64,000 bases of DNA from a virus. The DNA lies in the IMG/VR virus record IMGVR_UViG_3300030108_003689, positions 1 to 64,000 of that record, one strand, 5' to 3'. The notes under the pieces are model-generated. The model saw only the letters and a program-made list of their open reading frames with translations. It had not been told where the DNA came from and did not search any database. The position numbers and the translations under genes are program-made. Every line of letters begins with the position of its first letter. Within the stretch, counting starts at the first letter, position 1. This document shows, piece after piece, positions 29,601 through 39,900 of the stretch.

Positions 29601-32600
29601 ATTGATAGCCTCTCTCTCCCTAGGGGTCATTCCATACGGACCATCAAGCAGGTCCTGCATGAGGGCAATCTTCCTACCAATCTCTTGAAGGGTTACGCCA
29701 CCACCTGGGGACATCTTGCCGAGGGCTGCATCGTCCAAATCAAACGGATCATAGGTTGTGGGAATAGGCTTTCCAGCCTCCTCCGCTTCCGCGACTCTAG
29801 CTGCGGCCTTCGCCTCCATTTTTTGGATAGAGCCATCCAAAGTTCCAACAATTTCAAAAAGCGAGCGAACGCTGGAAAGGTTCACTCTTGGTGTGTGTAA
29901 AGAAACATCATATTGGAAGAAATCATACAGAGTATCGATAGCCTTCAACTCTGGATCATTAGCAAGCCTAATAATCGACTTACCGGCATTCATGATCATT
30001 CGCCCATAACCGTCAAGAATTTCCACCATATTCGGGTCGGTGGTCATTTCTGAGATTTCTTTCTTCTTGCGCGTCGTCTCAGCTATTTTCCTAAGAGCCT
30101 CTCCTATGCCTTCGAATTGTTCCCTGTTTTCGAAGAACGATGCCATCCTCATTAAGTATCCAGGATGAGTCGTGTTCCTGCTACGCCTGTTTAATGGGGT
30201 CGCAACAATGTCAGTTACAACATTTCTGATCGTGTTGTATTCATCGACCGAAATCAGTCTCAAGTTGACATCGGGATCGAGCAAAGAGAATGGGATCAAA
30301 TCTGCTTCAGGTTGGTTACCGATTTCTTGTATCAGTGTTTTCAATCCCGCCTGAGCACGATCGTCCAAGACAATGAACCCGGTTTCTTGAACGCGCTTGT
30401 TTATCTGCTCATTTGACTCATTGAAAAATCTAGCAGCAAATCGATTCCTGTAAGAAAGAATATCAACGTCCGTGACACCATCCGGGATGGTGTCGGGGTC
30501 AGCCAACGAGTTCAACCCACTACGATTTGGCTGTTCAATTTGCTTGGTGATTGTTTCCGGGTCCATCCCAAGGGCATCAATAAATCTGTTTGTAGACTTA
30601 TCTGTGATGGTTTTGAGGATCGCAACAGGGACGTGGTATCGACCAGAGCCAACAGGCGTCATTGGCTTATTGGCCAAGCTTTTCCTAAACGCAGTGTTTT
30701 TGATCAATGCATATACTTCGAGGCCAGCATCAATCGCGTCATACTCTCTGGGATCGTATGAGCGCTCTAATACGCGCTGTCTTTCGCCCGTGTTTAGATC
30801 AGTCTCAAAGCGAATCCTGTTTTGCTTCCGATCACCGAGAAGGGAGTGCATGGTCTCTGAGTCAAAACCAAGCTCCATTGCAACTCGCTTACGAGCCTTG
30901 TCTGCATCCGGGCTATACAAAATTCGCTCTTGTTGGGTAGCCCTCAGCTTGGTGTACTTAGGCCGCTTATTTAAGGCAGCATTTGTAATTGCTTGAACGT
31001 TACGCCTATCTTTCGGTGCTTCACCAAACTCAAGGTCCCAATACTGGCGAACCTCATTGGGAAGAAGCCCAGGCTTCTTTCGAATGCGAGACCAAAGATT
31101 GTGCAGAGAAATCCAAAGCTCGTCCATCAGCCTTCTTACGAAGCCGTTTGGATTGTCTCGAACCCTCCGGTAGTACCTCCAGGCCTCCGCAAATTGCTCA
31201 TGACCCAGATCGGTGAGTGATCGAGTTCCGTCATCCATCAACTCATTATCGAAGTAGCGGAAAAGCTTATCCGTAAACTCTCTGCCCATGAGCGTGGCCA
31301 TGAAGTGGCCGTTCTCGTGCCAAAGGGTGTCAAGATCGCCCTTCTCGAACAGGTTGATGATTGCCTTGCGAGTACGCTGATCGTACTCGAAGTAACCGAG
31401 TGGCACGCCCTCCTTACGCTGGAACCTTGTGTCTGGATCACCGTCTTCGACTAAACGAAGCACTGTGGGCTCAACAGGATCTTTCGTTTGATCTTCTCCA
31501 AGCCCTGTTCTTCGGAGGTCTTTGTTTCCAGGATTCAGGAGGTCTGATTCTGCTCCTGCCGCATCTCTTGCTCTTCCCGAATCAGGTCTAAGTTCTCCGG
31601 TTCCACTGGAGTATCGGTCGAGAGCCACATTTTCGTTATCAGTTGCTCTTCTTCCGTATCTTCTGATGAGTTTGTCAAGGTTGTCGCGGTCGACAGACGC
31701 TCGATGATACCAGGGAGTATTCTCAAATTTTTCATTTTGTATGCTCCATCCTTTCGGAATTACTCGATCTTCTACTTTTACTCTTTCTTTATGTCGTTTG
31801 ATTTCACCAAAAAAGTCTGAATATGCTGCGGCATCGAATACGTAATTTACCCCATCTTGGGTCGCCATGACAAATGTTTGTTGACCGTCGGGCATAACCG
31901 CGTACTTGATACCGTACCGGAACATGCCGAACTTGCCTTCGCTTACGTATGCGCCTACTGCTGGATCGTCATACCCAAGAGCTTGCTTCAGAATCACTGC
32001 AAGCGTGTCGTGACCGACCTCTTGTCCGCTATTGATGACCCATGTTTCCCAATGAAGTCGACCGATGCTTCCTTCACCTTCTCGACCAGCGAGTCGATAT
32101 GCCTCATCGATGCTGCCCAACAGCAGGCTTTCGATGGCCTCATACAAGATTGCGCCACGACCACCCGATAAAACATCTGCCAATCCTCGGGACGCAGAAT
32201 ATGGCCTCGGGTTTTTGAGCCACTTCTTCCAAGACGCATCCGATGTGGGCTTTGAAAAGCCCTCGTAGAGATCCATTTGAGTGCCATCTCTGCGAAGAAC
32301 TCCATCACCGAGAAGGTTCTCAGCCTGACCCCAGAAGTGATTCGCTTGAATGCGGTCAATAACGATGACATCAGTTCGGCCAGCAGCCAACAACATGAAG
32401 GAGATTACCTTGTTGTCGATACCAGACGATTGATAGATTTGATGGAACAATCGTCGAGCTTGCTGACCACTAATGGATTGATCAAGCAAGATAGAGTGCC
32501 ATGCAGCCAGCTTGGTTTGTCCTGCATACGGATGGCCCTCGGGCAAAATTTCGCTGGATTGAGACAGAAAGTTTTTACCAAATGCCCGTAGGTTTGCCGC

Positions 32601-35600
32601 AGCCGGATTACCTGCACCCTCAATTCTTAAGGCAGGGGCGAAACCAACTAATTTACCAAACTCATCAGGTGTTATCTTTTCCTCACGAAGTAGTGCCGCC
32701 GCGTCTTTTCGGGCGTCAACCATAGTCTCCGTGATTTTTTCATTAGCTTTTTTATTATCAGCCAAAGCAGGCAAAAGCTGAGTTTTAAATCTATCTGCTT
32801 GATCTTCGTCGATTACGTTTCGATTCAACAAATCATTGATTGTATCAGCATCGCGTCCGACGAATAGTGTGTGTGTGGCCTGATCGATATCGCCATCAGC
32901 AAGCATCTTGTCTGCCGCACGCTGCCGATGAACGCCACCAACCCATACGTCGTACTCGAGCATCATTTTCGCGTCGAAAGTACCTTCGACCGCAGACCTA
33001 ATGAAACCATCCAAGTTCTTTTGAAAGACGCTTGCCGGAGGTGAGTTGAGGAAGATGTCTAAGAAGGCGCTTTCATGCGGGAACGCAGACAGGCTTCGAC
33101 TTAGAATCGCCCAAGCGAGAAGTTGGGCGGTGACATTTGCCTCAGCAATCCCGGTGTTGTACAGATTGCCGAGACCCTCAACCAACTCCATACCGCCATC
33201 GGCGCGCTTTTTTTGCTCTGGTGTTAGCCTGTTCAACTCCGCTGCAAGGCTCTCAGGATTAGCATATGTTCTGAGTTTCAGCGGTGGCCGAAGAACCTGC
33301 TTAGTATCGGTGATGCCTCCCCACCATTGATTCCAATCCTCGTCGGACAAGATGGGATTACGACCATCTAATAATTCGGTGTGATTGTCCGCCTTTTCGA
33401 ATGATGCTGCCGCATTTTTGGTATTCGTTCCTTTTGGTACAGGCTTTTCTTTGAATTTTTTCCTGCTGGGGTTCTTTCTCGTGAGAGGATCAGGCACACC
33501 GGAGTGCGTCTTGGCTTGGTACTTCTTTTTCTCGGCAGCCAGTTTTTTCCGGTCTACTTTAACAACAGCGGGCTTCTCAACTTTCATTTGAGCTTTGAAG
33601 AGTCTGTCTTTAAGTTCTAAGCGCTCGGCGTCTGAAAAATCTTCGAGATTTGATTTACCAAATTTCTTTTCTAAATCAGCCTTGAAGACCGGGTCAGTTT
33701 CTTCAATATTCAAGTCGTCCATGATCGCACGAATGCGACTCAATGAGTTGTCTCGACCGAGTGGTTGACTGAAAGCATTCTCAGGCGTTTCATCAACTTC
33801 TTCCAGGCCCTTGCCCATGAATCGAGCGCCAGGACGAGCAGGGCGGTTTGTGGTAATCCTCAGACCCCCTAGAACCTCTGCTGCTGAACGATAAGGGGTA
33901 TCTGTTGCGTCTGCGATACGAGTGGCCTGAGCCTCAAGCATAGACATAAATCGAGCGGCATCGTCGGCCTTGATTCGACCGGCCTGAACAAGATCATTCA
34001 CATCAGCCAACAGAGCTTTATATTCGGGGCTGTTCTTCAATACGATGATGTCGTTCGTATCTACTGCTCGGGTAATTTTTTCAGACTGTCGTCGAACATA
34101 TTTACTGACTTGTGCCGCTTCTTGAAATGCAGCAAAAACCTCATCTGGATTTCTTCCAGTTGCGATAAGAATGTCGCTAAACAACTCACGCTCAGCAGCA
34201 TCCATCCTATCAAGTGGGTTTGGACCCTCATTAAGCTCAGCTTGCGCGTTTTGCTTGAGCAGCTTGTGGTTGGCTACTGTGGGGTCTTCTGTTCTATCGA
34301 AATCAGTGTTTTGAAGTAATCGACGCTTGGTAAGAGCAGCCCGATTCGCAGGGTGCTCAGACATAAAGACTTTACCAGCAGGGATCGCGTTGGCTCCAAC
34401 TCTACCCACGTTTCCTACTGCACGACCGATATACTTTTCGAGGTTCAGCATATCTAAACCGAACCCAAGGTTTTGAGCCAAGTTGAACTCTGGGCTCCCT
34501 CGCTCGAAGCCCTTAGCGAGCATAAGCTCTTCGTAGCCAACCTGGAATCCACCAGTGCCAGACTTTCGTCGAGCCCTGATCCGGCTTTGTAGCGTTGATT
34601 CAGGGTTTCTAATCCCCAATCCTTCGAGTAAATCAACACCGGCTGGTGTACCCACTACTGTTGGCAAGCCCAGCGTTTCCACTACAGGCAGAAGGGTGTC
34701 TGGGAAATCTTTGAAATCGACCGCAACGTCAGTTTCTGCGGCTACGGTTGGTATGAGTGCTGCCCACTGAAGAAGCTCACCAAAAAGAGTTGGAGCGTAT
34801 TGGAGACTACCGCCCTTTTTGAGCATCAAAGATTGCATCGTCCGTTGAATTTCACGTGTAGATTTTCGACCGACCTTTTCTTCGAGGAACTTTGCGTTAT
34901 CTCTTGCCCATTTTTCGACTTGGTCTGTCGTTGGCATTTGATAAATGCCTGCGCTGTTTGACTGCCTGAATTGATTGACAAACCGCAAAGGCATCGAGTT
35001 CAATAGCTGCTGTACTGCTGCTTTATTATCGCCCTCTCGAATAGCCTCAAGTGTAGCGTCAATCTTCGGATTGCCGTGGTACTCTTTGCCGCCCATGGCC
35101 ATGTCGAGCTTTACGAATTCAATAAACGCATCAACGTTAGGCTGTTCACCTTTGATGTCTGGATTCAACTCATTGTACGATTGCTCATAAAGCCAAGATT
35201 TCACCCACAGCTTCTTATTTTTATCTGAGGGATTGTGAACGCCTAAATCGATATCCTCAAAATATTGAATTGCATCCCAATCTTTATACTCGGGCTCTCT
35301 CTTTCGTCTTGCCCTTGTAAGTTGTTCACTGAGGTCTTTAATCTCTTCTTCTCTTGCTAAATTTGCCGCTTCTCGAAACTCAGGAGTTTCCTTCAGTTCG
35401 GTTTGAATTTCTGCAAGAACTTCAGCAAACTGTTGACCAGCGCTTTTTTCTCCAGATGTGTCAATACCGAGTGCTACTTCAACAGCAGTCTGTTCCAAAT
35501 CTGTGAGCTTGTCTTTTCCAGAAGCATATGAATGAGATAAAATTGAAGCTAAAGCTCTTTTACTACGCAATTGCGATAAAGCGGTTCCACCAATTGCGGC

Positions 35601-36905
35601 TGCTTGAACGGTTTCGATAAAATTGGGATCATTTTTTGCCCAATCAATAAAGTTGCTCAAAACTTCGGAATCGCCAATCTTGTCGGCAACACCAAAAGCT
35701 TCTGCGGCAGCAACAGACCTCGATATTAATGCAGCACGAGCCTCAGCCGATGAAACCTCTAGCTGATCTGCAATGTCGTTTACGGTGCCGAAAGCACTCA
35801 ACATGCCTTTGGCCAAGTCATAGCTGAACTGACCAGCCCTACGAGCGCCTGCTATATCGGCTTCAGGTCCACCTTCGTAGCTGTGCCGTTCTGCGTCTAG
35901 AATCTTTACACCCATGGCCCCCATGGTGTGTCCACTTGCATAGCCTACGACGCCACCAACTAAACCACCAAACACCCTGCCTTTAGTTTTGAAAAGCTTT
36001 TCACCAAATGCAGCACCACTTTTTCCGAGCGCTTTCGCTTGCTTATACCCAAGCACGGCCCCAGCAGCGTTGGCAGCGATGTCTACGTCTTCGTGAGTAA
36101 TCTTGAAGTCTAAAGCTTCACCTGGGAGATCGTATGTTCGTCGCTCCTCCTCAAATGGAGTGTACGTGAACTCGAACAATTCCGTCCCTTCTTCGTCGGC
36201 CTTCTTCTGAAGCTCTACTCTGACCTCTTCTTCGGTCTTTCCTTCTCCCCTAAGCTTCTCGGCCAACTCCTTATTCGTGTACTGAATTGATCGCGACTGA
36301 ACCAGTTGCTCGGCGTCGATCAACTGCTCTGGACGAATGCCTTTGAAAAATCCAATGAAGCTATCAAGGTATGTCTCTTCTGACTCAAGCAAGGCCATTT
36401 CTGCGGCCTCATGTACCTGATACATGTAGGCAGTAGGCGCGTCTTTTAAAAGACGAGAGGTGTTGAACCCAGTTGCGTCACCAGCCAGCACCATATTGGG
36501 TTTTGATTTTTCTACTGTTTCATTGATCTCGTCTTCGATGATCTGATCGATGTCTACAGTGACTGGGATCTCTCCCCTTTCTTTCTGCGCTTCAAGCTCC
36601 TTCCTTCTGGTGTCTGAGCCTTCTTTGAGTGCTTCCCGCAGAGCGATCCGCCAGTTGGTTGTCGCCAGTTCCGAGGCGTCCTCGGACTCATAAAGAGGAG
36701 CCTCAACGGTTGTTTGAATCGGTACAGTTTTGCTTGCTTTTAGTTTAAGCTGCTCTTCGCCTGTGGAGTCGACAACAACGTCTTCAATGGCCTGAGCTTC
36801 GATCGGGTCATCAATCGGCTCGAACTCAAGCTCTATCTCTTGTTCGGGCTCGGGCTCGGGCTCAGGTTCAACCTTGTCTTCTTCGATTTCTTCAGGCTCA
36901 GCCAC
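26601..36905 (-). CDS. Giant virion-associated protein, 3434 aa
   Basis: GTG start with GGAG upstream. The first 45 residues are a Glu/Pro repeat (PEPEPEPEPE). A glycine-zipper-like part near residues 285-335 (AAGAVLGYKQAKALGKS, GGLVGGVVGYASGH) may insert into membranes. Residues 1863-1867 are HENGH, an HExxH metallopeptidase signature within LWHENGHFMATLMGREF. Around 1600-1640 a Gly/His-rich domain (RLHWETWVINSGQEVGHDTL) is present. Near 3040 an aromatic helical segment (FYTYFSQANKLLF) resembles the C-terminal parts of very large phage proteins. Position and size suit a protein ejected into the host. I found no RNA polymerase motifs, so it is not an N4-type polymerase. Confidence 0.85.
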   Translation of the reverse strand: MAEPEEIEEDKVEPEPEPEPEQEIELEFEPIDDPIEAQAIEDVVVDSTGEEQLKLKASKTVPIQTTVEAPLYESEDASELATTNWRIALREALKEGSDTRRKELEAQKERGEIPVTVDIDQIIEDEINETVEKSKPNMVLAGDATGFNTSRLLKDAPTAYMYQVHEAAEMALLESEETYLDSFIGFFKGIRPEQLIDAEQLVQSRSIQYTNKELAEKLRGEGKTEEEVRVELQKKADEEGTELFEFTYTPFEEERRTYDLPGEALDFKITHEDVDIAANAAGAVLGYKQAKALGKSGAAFGEKLFKTKGRVFGGLVGGVVGYASGHTMGAMGVKILDAERHSYEGGPEADIAGARRAGQFSYDLAKGMLSAFGTVNDIADQLEVSSAEARAALISRSVAAAEAFGVADKIGDSEVLSNFIDWAKNDPNFIETVQAAAIGGTALSQLRSKRALASILSHSYASGKDKLTDLEQTAVEVALGIDTSGEKSAGQQFAEVLAEIQTELKETPEFREAANLAREEEIKDLSEQLTRARRKREPEYKDWDAIQYFEDIDLGVHNPSDKNKKLWVKSWLYEQSYNELNPDIKGEQPNVDAFIEFVKLDMAMGGKEYHGNPKIDATLEAIREGDNKAAVQQLLNSMPLRFVNQFRQSNSAGIYQMPTTDQVEKWARDNAKFLEEKVGRKSTREIQRTMQSLMLKKGGSLQYAPTLFGELLQWAALIPTVAAETDVAVDFKDFPDTLLPVVETLGLPTVVGTPAGVDLLEGLGIRNPESTLQSRIRARRKSGTGGFQVGYEELMLAKGFERGSPEFNLAQNLGFGLDMLNLEKYIGRAVGNVGRVGANAIPAGKVFMSEHPANRAALTKRRLLQNTDFDRTEDPTVANHKLLKQNAQAELNEGPNPLDRMDAAERELFSDILIATGRNPDEVFAAFQEAAQVSKYVRRQSEKITRAVDTNDIIVLKNSPEYKALLADVNDLVQAGRIKADDAARFMSMLEAQATRIADATDTPYRSAAEVLGGLRITTNRPARPGARFMGKGLEEVDETPENAFSQPLGRDNSLSRIRAIMDDLNIEETDPVFKADLEKKFGKSNLEDFSDAERLELKDRLFKAQMKVEKPAVVKVDRKKLAAEKKKYQAKTHSGVPDPLTRKNPSRKKFKEKPVPKGTNTKNAAASFEKADNHTELLDGRNPILSDEDWNQWWGGITDTKQVLRPPLKLRTYANPESLAAELNRLTPEQKKRADGGMELVEGLGNLYNTGIAEANVTAQLLAWAILSRSLSAFPHESAFLDIFLNSPPASVFQKNLDGFIRSAVEGTFDAKMMLEYDVWVGGVHRQRAADKMLADGDIDQATHTLFVGRDADTINDLLNRNVIDEDQADRFKTQLLPALADNKKANEKITETMVDARKDAAALLREEKITPDEFGKLVGFAPALRIEGAGNPAAANLRAFGKNFLSQSSEILPEGHPYAGQTKLAAWHSILLDQSISGQQARRLFHQIYQSSGIDNKVISFMLLAAGRTDVIVIDRIQANHFWGQAENLLGDGVLRRDGTQMDLYEGFSKPTSDASWKKWLKNPRPYSASRGLADVLSGGRGAILYEAIESLLLGSIDEAYRLAGREGEGSIGRLHWETWVINSGQEVGHDTLAVILKQALGYDDPAVGAYVSEGKFGMFRYGIKYAVMPDGQQTFVMATQDGVNYVFDAAAYSDFFGEIKRHKERVKVEDRVIPKGWSIQNEKFENTPWYHRASVDRDNLDKLIRRYGRRATDNENVALDRYSSGTGELRPDSGRARDAAGAESDLLNPGNKDLRRTGLGEDQTKDPVEPTVLRLVEDGDPDTRFQRKEGVPLGYFEYDQRTRKAIINLFEKGDLDTLWHENGHFMATLMGREFTDKLFRYFDNELMDDGTRSLTDLGHEQFAEAWRYYRRVRDNPNGFVRRLMDELWISLHNLWSRIRKKPGLLPNEVRQYWDLEFGEAPKDRRNVQAITNAALNKRPKYTKLRATQQERILYSPDADKARKRVAMELGFDSETMHSLLGDRKQNRIRFETDLNTGERQRVLERSYDPREYDAIDAGLEVYALIKNTAFRKSLANKPMTPVGSGRYHVPVAILKTITDKSTNRFIDALGMDPETITKQIEQPNRSGLNSLADPDTIPDGVTDVDILSYRNRFAARFFNESNEQINKRVQETGFIVLDDRAQAGLKTLIQEIGNQPEADLIPFSLLDPDVNLRLISVDEYNTIRNVVTDIVATPLNRRSRNTTHPGYLMRMASFFENREQFEGIGEALRKIAETTRKKKEISEMTTDPNMVEILDGYGRMIMNAGKSIIRLANDPELKAIDTLYDFFQYDVSLHTPRVNLSSVRSLFEIVGTLDGSIQKMEAKAAARVAEAEEAGKPIPTTYDPFDLDDAALGKMSPGGGVTLQEIGRKIALMQDLLDGPYGMTPREREAINQLRIFNERLKYAQDAAEFTTTDRATIADAIQVIHEGLREKKQYVESFSTNVFEKILAIKQATQFDLNDPLVIDIYQKFYRGDIKGLLDIGTPKKIRRAPEAQTPRQVFQYSKKLGLMGKIIEGVSRPIADQLGVKYSTKTPDLNQALMALMIMLKVDDVRFGLARELAENGYDLSRRSITNNLDLKGEINISRSKYVDRVLFYIDRTLSKSDEVAGFSDLQFGRKVRIAQKPVKDMYGPTEKPSAKRPDSDVITRIDKSAQYEADQILKRAGIRIDDGTAEIIMIGDKQFIMPKNMVDQLESWAQETYPNARFKKTWGRTGRAEYQLELKDASTQNSQRIKEQIANAALVWQRAAEFLVSPRTFYTGLLIGVGGLPMVGYGMGVFIGGLSQVHLGQGVLAATQDLLEAPGTGARVASEVTPLVRNIAEAADVEIQFVAGTLARLFGDGSHRPRTKPLVLPDGRIITADMLANTVDRYGWKSAFADALASNNLYDQFYERFTQANPTWINGAMFGLIGAPLGPQSALLSAAFGMSMAQSLKPGNIFSKAHRFYRESFVAIDTYMRIKVLVRELKAGATLDDAAKKTRKIMLDYSDLSDAEASYFKRYFAFYTYFSQANKLLFTSLLENPDRVITQLKFARNTQLKATESKDPDLMLSPWDRYRSFLPFEIMGQRFRLPFLLTGDSVGLLLELFLALPFTGGDESSRAARLGVFSRLAPQLGLGAAVTFGIDPGLGFPLERATLQVPAELVEFDLEFTGGTLHDILGIEYIEPENIRFVWDDKEKRRVNERNIEMPGRGIFVAKNTKAYLFLMEYLQTPVTGRMGDNLWALSRANAGVVEGLMDLTHALKSLNPDKPILSNIGALQVLGFVKEKDIRVSVPDDAGIAQAYVSPTEPGLAKDGAKEAVKRADQITTASIPTLRKYGVAYKSKDGSTYNVYADQFYPTEIGRTIGFSAWHPQTWKKLAYWKYKQHAKKSAEAIRRNEAQQRILERTAPIDNEQ

Positions 36906-36932
36906 GGTGTCTCCAGAGGATTTGAATCAATA

Positions 36933-39900
36933 CTATTCGTCTAGTGCGCCTTGTCCAGCAACCTTAATATTGTATGTTTCTGCGACAGTTTTGCCTGTCT
37001 CTTTGATAACAAAGTCAGAAAATAGATCGCCCATGTGTTCTAACGGAGGGACTGCAACCAGTTCACCCTTATCGTTTGGTTTGTGCAGTTCGAAATGTAG
37101 GTGAGGACCGTCAACATTACCTGTTGCACCGGATTTCATAATTTCCTGACCAGCTTTTACTTCAGTGCCGACTTCAAGACCTTCAGTAATTGCACTGGCA
37201 TGGTAGTACTTAGTAACGCTTCCATCAGCGTGCCTAATTGAAACATTTAGTCCTGAGCCATCATTGTCAGTTCGATCTGCTCTTATTACCACACCATCTG
37301 CGACTGAAAAGACAGGCTCACCAAGCTTTGCCCTCAAGTCGATGCCGTTATGATCCTGCACTTTTCCAGTGTTCGGATCTGGTCTAAGACCGAACTTTGC
37401 ACTGGTGATGACTTGAGCCCCATCAATAGTGTATTTAGTTTTCACGGGAGAAACGAACCCAAGCTTCGCCACCTTAGTGACTGCTTCTTCTTGGGGTTGT
37501 TCTTGTGTCTCTGGGGCTGGGGTTGATTGTCGTTGAATTGCGCGGCCAACGTCTAACGAAAACTTCATTGCTTCTTTGGCGCCAGGAATCTCATCTTGTG
37601 CGAGCCCGAATTCCTTTTCCAGATCCCCCAACATGTTTCGCGCCTGATAAGGCTCGATTTTGCCACTGGTTAATTGTCCTCTGATGAACAAAACCTGAGA
37701 TGCAGCTTTAGCGATTCGGTCGTCAACTGGGGCTGGTTCCGGGGTCGGGGCCGGTGCGGAATCATCACCCTTAGCGCTATCTGCTACGATTACTGGTGTG
37801 TCACCCACTCTGGGTGAATCTACAGCAACAAGCAGATCTTCGCCAGACTGTCCTCTTATCTCAGATTCAAGTCGGTCTTTTGCGTCCTGATTTGCTTTTT
37901 CCTTTTCGAGTCTTGCTTTTTCAAGTTCTGCTTTTCGGTTCGCTGCCAAAGAATCTTGAGTGATTTGTTCCTGAGGTCGCTCATCATCCTGGATACGCTG
38001 CTGAGGTGTCGGCGTTAGATCAATATACTTAACTGGTGGTTTCTCCTCTGCTGCCGCAGCGGCGGTTGGTTGCGGATCAGGCGGGGGTGTTGGAGTTTTA
38101 ACAGGCGGGGGTGCTGGCGGTTCAACAGGCTCCATTGTGGCGAAGCTGGACTCGAGCGTGGCTGTATCATCATCCGTTGGCCGCATAGGACCTTCGAACG
38201 TTGCAGCTTTTGGCTCAGGGATAGGTACATCTCGTTTCCCCCTAATGCCTGACGAATCTTGATCAACTCTGGGCGTAGTTGCAGCATAAGCCTTTGCCCC
38301 TGGTGTTGATGCCTCGTAACCCTCCTGCTGAGCCTTTGCGATTGCCCTCTGCTCAGCCATAGATTGTTCGGCGCTTTTCAGTTCTGGTATGTTTACCTCT
38401 GGAGCCTCATCTTGCGGCTCTGCAGTCATTTCGGCAATTTGCTCTCGTTGAAATTCCGACATGAAATCTGTTGGAGGCGGGGGAGGAGTCGGAGCCTTAG
38501 TCGGAGGTGGCGGTGGCTGGTCCTCAGGCCTTTCGTTGGCCTGAAAACGAACCTCGTCGCCTCTTCTACTGTCCCTGATGTCCCCATCCATGCGGCCTAA
38601 AAAGCGGTCTACAGAGGCGAAAGACCCATACTTGGGATCGAAGTATTCGCCACGGGGACCCTGCTCAGGGATTAATTTAGATCGATTAATGATCGACTGA
38701 ACGCCTTGAAACTTGTTGGCCGAAGCATCCAAAAAGTCAGATCCAACTGTGCCTAATGGGTTTGTGCCTTCGGCAGCGTTTTGACCCAAGCTGTCTGGAT
38801 TATCTAAGAACCCTAAGACCCTTTTTGTGTTTTCATATTCAGCTTCATTTGTGCGGCTAACAAGCTGACCCACTGTCATTGTGGTGACTGGTGTTCTGTC
38901 TAACAAACCCTTTTGCGTGACAGACCTTTCCCATTCCAAATTCTTTCTGGTTGGAGTATTGCTTGCACCCTTGGTATCAAAACCTTCGAGCCACTCATCA
39001 ACAGCCTCATTGAAGTCGGTGGGAAATCTAGCTTTCACACTATCTGGCAGATCTTCATACTGTTCTAAAACATCCGAAAACTCTTCCATTCGCACTGTTG
39101 CATCTGATGTTGTCTCAGCATTTTTGGCCCGCTCTGCAGCACGTTCGATACGATTGATGATGCCTGGAATAACTGGAACTCCGCTATCCTCAGCGCTTAC
39201 ATCTCTTTCTGGGGCTTCTGTTGCCTCAGGGGCAGCCTCCGCTGGGGCTCGACCAGGAGCCTCTACTGAGGGCATTGTAAACCTGTCGGTTCCCGTCAAC
39301 TCACCGCTTGGGCCTCTGCGAAAGTTTGTTCTTGTGAATAACGGATTGGTTAGAACAGAGATTTGTGCTGGCGTTAGATTTCGATCATTAACGGATCGTT
39401 GAATTAATTCATCTCGCTGACTCTTATACTGTTCAATAGCCTGAGCGATTTGTCTTTTTTGAGACGAAGGCGAAAGAAGACCAGAAACAGAGTTTTTCAC
39501 GAAGTTTGAAGATACTAAATCATTGAAATCAGATCCTTCTTTCAGGCCCTCATTCGCAAGGATTTTAGTGAATACCTTCTTCTCTTCTTCATTGGCATCT
39601 GCTTTGAAAGCAATCTTGCCGTCAACCTCTTCGAGAGGAGATGATTTTTGTACGATTTCAGAGATTTGCTCGGGAGTCATCTTTCCAGAAGAAAGCTCGG
39701 TAGACACTGTCTGATCAAACAACATTCCATCTAAAAGTTTTTTGTACTTTGTGATGTCTTCTGAATGGTCGATATAGTCAATGACATTCTCATTATGGAA
39801 TGCCCCTGCAACACCTTCTGGTCCCTGGTAATCTTTAGGGTTCGCAAGAATCTTCTGACGGTTTAGACGACCCTTCTCGCTCGTGGTCCCTACATCTGGA

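Noticed and set aside
30472-30996. Long plus-strand frame inside the giant gene
   Set aside because: Antisense to a continuous 3434-codon gene; its composition is typical of a complement frame.
26601-36905. Giant protein as an N4-type virion RNA polymerase
   Set aside because: Size and place fit, but no catalytic polymerase motif is present and the recognisable site is HExxH.
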